Of a stretch of DNA of 64,000 nt, positions 63,141 through 64,000 are shown one piece after another. The first letter of the stretch is position 1. Each line of letters starts with the position of its first letter. The notes beneath the pieces are model-generated. The model did not search any database, was not told the origin of the DNA, and worked only from the letters and a program-made list of their open reading frames with translations. A program made the position numbers and the translations under genes. The stretch lies in contig NZ_LN851186.1 of NCBI RefSeq assembly GCF_001243895.1, positions 2,755,842 to 2,819,841 of the forward strand, written 5' to 3'. The DNA is from Bacillus testis (lineage in GTDB: Bacteria; Bacillota; Bacilli; Bacillales; DSM-1321).

Positions 63141-64000
63141 CTACCTGACCATTAATGTGACATTGCCGGCAGCGATGATGATGGTGATGCTCAAGAAGAA
63201 CATGACTGATACAATCGCCAAAGCGGCAAAGATATACATCATACTTTTACTGATAATATCAAGGCATTTAATGACGGTCCCGCCTCCGAGCGGCTGCAGG
63301 ACAGCTGCCGATAATTTATAGATGAAGGCGATGATCAATATTTTTAAGGCTGGGAAGGCGACGATCAACAGCAGGATGGCGACCCCTGCAATTCCCACCG
63401 TGTTCTTCAGGAGGGAAGAAGCACTGAATACAGTATCCGCTGCATCCGTAAACATCCTGCCAACAACCGGGATGAAATTGCCTGTTATGAATTTGGCCGT
63501 ACGGATCGTAATGCCGTCCGCCACGGCGGTGGAAGCTCCCTGTACAGAGATGACTCCCAGAAATACGGTCATAAAGGCTCCCAACAAGCCAATGCTCCAA
63601 TTTTTGATCATCCCAGCCAGCTGAGACACCTTATAGTGTTCACTCAAGACGCTGACAATGCTCAAAAGAGAAGCCAGGAATAAAAGCGGCAAGATAATTT
63701 TCCCAATCAAAAGACCGCTGATATTCATCAAGAAAATCAATACAGGGTGAAAAAAAGCAGCAGACACAACCCCGCCTGAAGCCGCAATTAATGCCAGAAG
63801 CAAAGGTGTTAACGCCATAAAAAAGGAAATCATTGTATCAATCGTTTCTTTTGTGTACTGGATTGCCACATGGAAACTGTTTAGCGCAAGAATGATTAAC
63901 ACCATGAATACGATACTGTAGGCTACTTTTGATACTGAGCTTTTCTCGAAGGCGTTCTGCAACGATTGCAGGAACATACTGAAGACAGTCAACAAAATCA
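63141..64000 (-). CDS. spoIIIAE: Stage III sporulation protein AE, C-terminal part (5' end outside window)
   Basis: Polytopic membrane protein of the spoIIIA complex. About 286 of ~400 residues are present; the frame continues past the right edge, so the apparent TTG at 63995 is not the start. About seven to eight transmembrane helices are visible, for example VAYSIVFMVLIILALNSF, FFMALTPLLLALIAASGG and IIVAFPALKILIIAFIY-like segments. It lies 14 bp upstream of spoIIIAF. Confidence 0.94.
   Translation of the reverse strand, partial: ILLTVFSMFLQSLQNAFEKSSVSKVAYSIVFMVLIILALNSFHVAIQYTKETIDTMISFFMALTPLLLALIAASGGVVSAAFFHPVLIFLMNISGLLIGKIILPLLFLASLLSIVSVLSEHYKVSQLAGMIKNWSIGLLGAFMTVFLGVISVQGASTAVADGITIRTAKFITGNFIPVVGRMFTDAADTVFSASSLLKNTVGIAGVAILLLIVAFPALKILIIAFIYKLSAAVLQPLGGGTVIKCLDIISKSMMYIFAALAIVSVMFFLSITIIIAAGNVTLMVR

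Noticed and set aside
1-64000. CRISPR arrays, rRNA, tRNA, prophage or insertion-sequence genes
   Set aside because: None was seen; the repeat family is dispersed, non-coding and not spaced like a CRISPR array.

Overview
The window is a chromosomal segment of a low-to-moderate GC, endospore-forming member of the Bacillaceae. spo0A, spoIVB and the spoIIIA operon are present, and gene order follows the Bacillus subtilis yqh-yqi-yqj region: accBC, yqhY, nusB, folD, xseAB, ispA, dxs, tlyA, ahrC, recN, spoIVB, spo0A, a yqiK-like gene, bkdR and the bkd operon, brxB, yqjA, yqjC/D/E, dinB, gnd, zwf. The genus cannot be fixed from the sequence alone. A methylmalonyl-CoA mutase and a family of structured dispersed repeats point to an environmental Bacillus relative (Mesobacillus, Cytobacillus or Neobacillus-like) rather than B. 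subtilis itself.

Layout. 1-6.3 kb: 3' end of zwf, a methyltransferase, a 48-aa membrane ORF, a three-gene operon joining a cobalamin-binding domain to an RsbR-like STAS protein, then gnd and dinB. 6.4-12.9 kb: an S9 peptidase, a chemoreceptor, a PepT-like M20 peptidase and an AT-rich orphan gene. 13-23.6 kb: the methylmalonyl-CoA pathway in two operons (mce-mmdA and mutA-mutB-meaB), separated by the miniprotein Prli42, an L,D-transpeptidase, YqjA, a phospholipase-C-like protein and bacilliredoxin BrxB. 24-28.3 kb: a Fur-box-associated siderophore uptake system. 28.6-39.1 kb: the sigma-54-type branched-chain keto acid operon (ptb-bcd-buk-lpdV-bkdAA-bkdAB-bkdB) with its regulator bkdR. 39.2-46 kb: yqzF, a glycerophosphodiesterase, a FhuF-like iron reductase, spo0A, spoIVB, recN and ahrC. 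46-56.3 kb: isoprenoid, DNA-repair, folate and fatty-acid initiation housekeeping genes. 56.5-61 kb: a three-gene insertion (chemoreceptor, M-box-controlled CorA, Bmr-like efflux pump) that splits accB from spoIIIA. 61.2-64 kb: spoIIIAH, AG, AF and part of AE.

How the genes work together. Valine and isoleucine are deaminated (Bcd) and oxidised (Bkd complex); isoleucine and valine carbons give propionyl-CoA. The methylcitrate (mmg) genes that sit beside bkd in B. subtilis are missing here, and the methylmalonyl-CoA route (carboxyltransferase subunit, epimerase, B12 mutase, MeaB) would feed that carbon to succinyl-CoA. Both methylmalonyl operons carry near-perfect catabolite-response elements, which suggests joint CcpA control.

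The most promising unusual items are: the B12-domain/STAS operon, a candidate cobalamin (possibly light) input to the stressosome, with Prli42 encoded 12 kb away; a roughly 130-bp hairpin-forming repeat family with six copies and a compensatory base change in one stem; a 37-aa ORF with a strong ribosome site between an M-box riboswitch and corA; and a terminator near 18.5 kb that points opposite to both flanking genes.
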